DNA of 40,580 bases from CAYOVG01 sp964407285 (GTDB taxonomy: Bacteria; Desulfobacterota; Syntrophobacteria; Syntrophobacterales; Syntrophobacteraceae): assembly GCA_964407285.1 (NCBI GenBank), contig CAYOVG010000016.1, forward strand, positions 1 through 40,580. The letters run 5' to 3'. Of this stretch, positions 40,191 through 40,580 are shown piece by piece. The notes under the pieces were generated by a model. It had not been told where the DNA came from. It did not search any database and saw only the letters and a program-made list of their open reading frames with translations. Each line of letters opens with the position of its first letter. Position 1 is the stretch's first letter. The translations under genes were made by a program, and so were the position numbers.

Positions 40191-40326
40191 GCCTTGTTTC
40201 CAAAGGCGTTGCGCCGCATCGAGCGCCGACTCCCGCGATGAATGAACGCCAGCGATAAAGTGGCGCGGCAGACGTGGGCCGTCAGCGTACNNNNNNNNNN
40301 CCGCGCGATCGATCTCGACCGTATCG
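40124..40326 (+). repeat. 26-bp duplication across the N gap, probable misassembly
   Basis: Bases 40124-40149 and 40301-40326 are the same except for one base (T at 40143, C at 40320). The sequence between, 40150-40290, does not fit kynureninase. Confidence 0.75.
40291..40300. other. Assembly gap (ten N)
   Basis: Ten undetermined bases, a scaffold join of unknown true length. Confidence 1.
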
Positions 40327-40517
40327 CGGGTTTCCTGGTTTTGCGCTCCCCCCGCGCGGGTGAGCTGTGTCGCCTCCTGTTCGAGCGGGGGGTGCTTGCG
40401 GATTTTCGCGGCGACGCCCTCCGTTTCGGTCCCGCTCCGTATCTCTCCGACCGGCAACTGGCCGACGCCATGGACGTTCTGGGATCCGTTCTGAAGACCC
40501 GAATGCGCGTCACGTGA
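40302..40517 (+). CDS. kynU: Kynureninase, 3' part
   Basis: This fragment begins RAIDLDRIAGFLVLRSPRAG and goes on through LCRLLFERGVLADFRGDALR to FGPAPYLSDRQL, the usual C-terminal domain of kynureninase (the R-x-x-x-x-FGPAPLY-type end that closes the active site). It repeats the last residues of the 5' part (RAIDLD) and has no start of its own. It is annotated apart only because of the gap; the last 63 bases of the window after its stop hold nothing recognised. Confidence 0.88.
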   Translation, partial: RAIDLDRIAGFLVLRSPRAGELCRLLFERGVLADFRGDALRFGPAPYLSDRQLADAMDVLGSVLKTRMRVT

Positions 40518-40580
40518 CCCCGTTTTCGACATAACTGTCATTCATGGGCAGTACACGTGGATGCTAATATCAGAATCTTG

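Noticed and set aside
40150..40290. Minus-strand frame with DAAQRLWKQGLHPTRIVGPQ, possibly a piece of another gene
   Set aside because: It lies in the suspected misassembled segment beside the N gap, so no gene was called.

Overview
The window looks like a chromosomal stretch of a GC-rich (roughly 60%) deltaproteobacterium, most likely a Syntrophobacter-like member of the Desulfobacterota. I infer this from the Rex repressor next to an atpZ-atpI-atpB-atpE Fo operon that is split from F1, the radical SAM gene overlapping rng, the ferredoxin-thioredoxin reductase subunit, the old-yellow-enzyme type oxidoreductase, and the many PAS/GAF sensor kinases and HD-GYP proteins. No database search was possible. 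No rRNA, tRNA, CRISPR array or complete transposase was seen.

Layout. 1-1607: 3' end of an HtrA protease gene, an HNH nuclease gene whose tail is a 15-bp tandem repeat, and a small Cys-rich protein. 1874-4725: rex and the Fo operon (all minus), with palindromic Rex-type sites before both. 4726-12185: hemL, rng, a two-domain radical SAM protein, and a cysteine-desulfurase-like protein that lacks the PLP lysine (all minus). 12449-18990: a sigma-54 type promoter, a secreted Cache protein, a chemoreceptor, a NUDIX hydrolase, a TetR regulator with an extra N-terminal domain behind a perfect palindrome, an acyl carrier protein, a CheY-like regulator and a flavin oxidoreductase. 19242-23189: an Fe-S protein, a decayed toxin gene with a REP-like element, then ribBA-ribH-nusB.

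23196-25457 is the most accessory part. A long palindromic repeat and a second copy in inverted orientation bracket one gene for an unusual phosphoribosyltransferase-like plus kinase-like protein; a further copy lies at 35879-36095. 25479-30859: an ABC ATPase-permease fusion with a DUF1772-like protein, an M48 lipoprotein peptidase, a four-helix membrane protein and a spore-photoproduct-lyase-like radical SAM protein. 30893-37376: a HisKA_2 kinase translationally overlapping a REC-GAF-PAS-PAS-kinase-REC hybrid, then a tandem HD/HD-GYP protein. 37652-40517: glutaredoxin, ferredoxin-thioredoxin reductase catalytic subunit, tryptophan 2,3-dioxygenase and kynureninase, the last one broken by an assembly gap (ten N).

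Links between genes (inference): Rex would tie ATP synthase expression to the NADH/NAD+ ratio; ribH overlaps ribBA so riboflavin enzymes are co-translated; the HisKA_2 kinase probably feeds the receiver domain of its overlapping partner; tryptophan dioxygenase and kynureninase would together degrade tryptophan to anthranilate, an oxygen-requiring route that is odd in an anaerobe.
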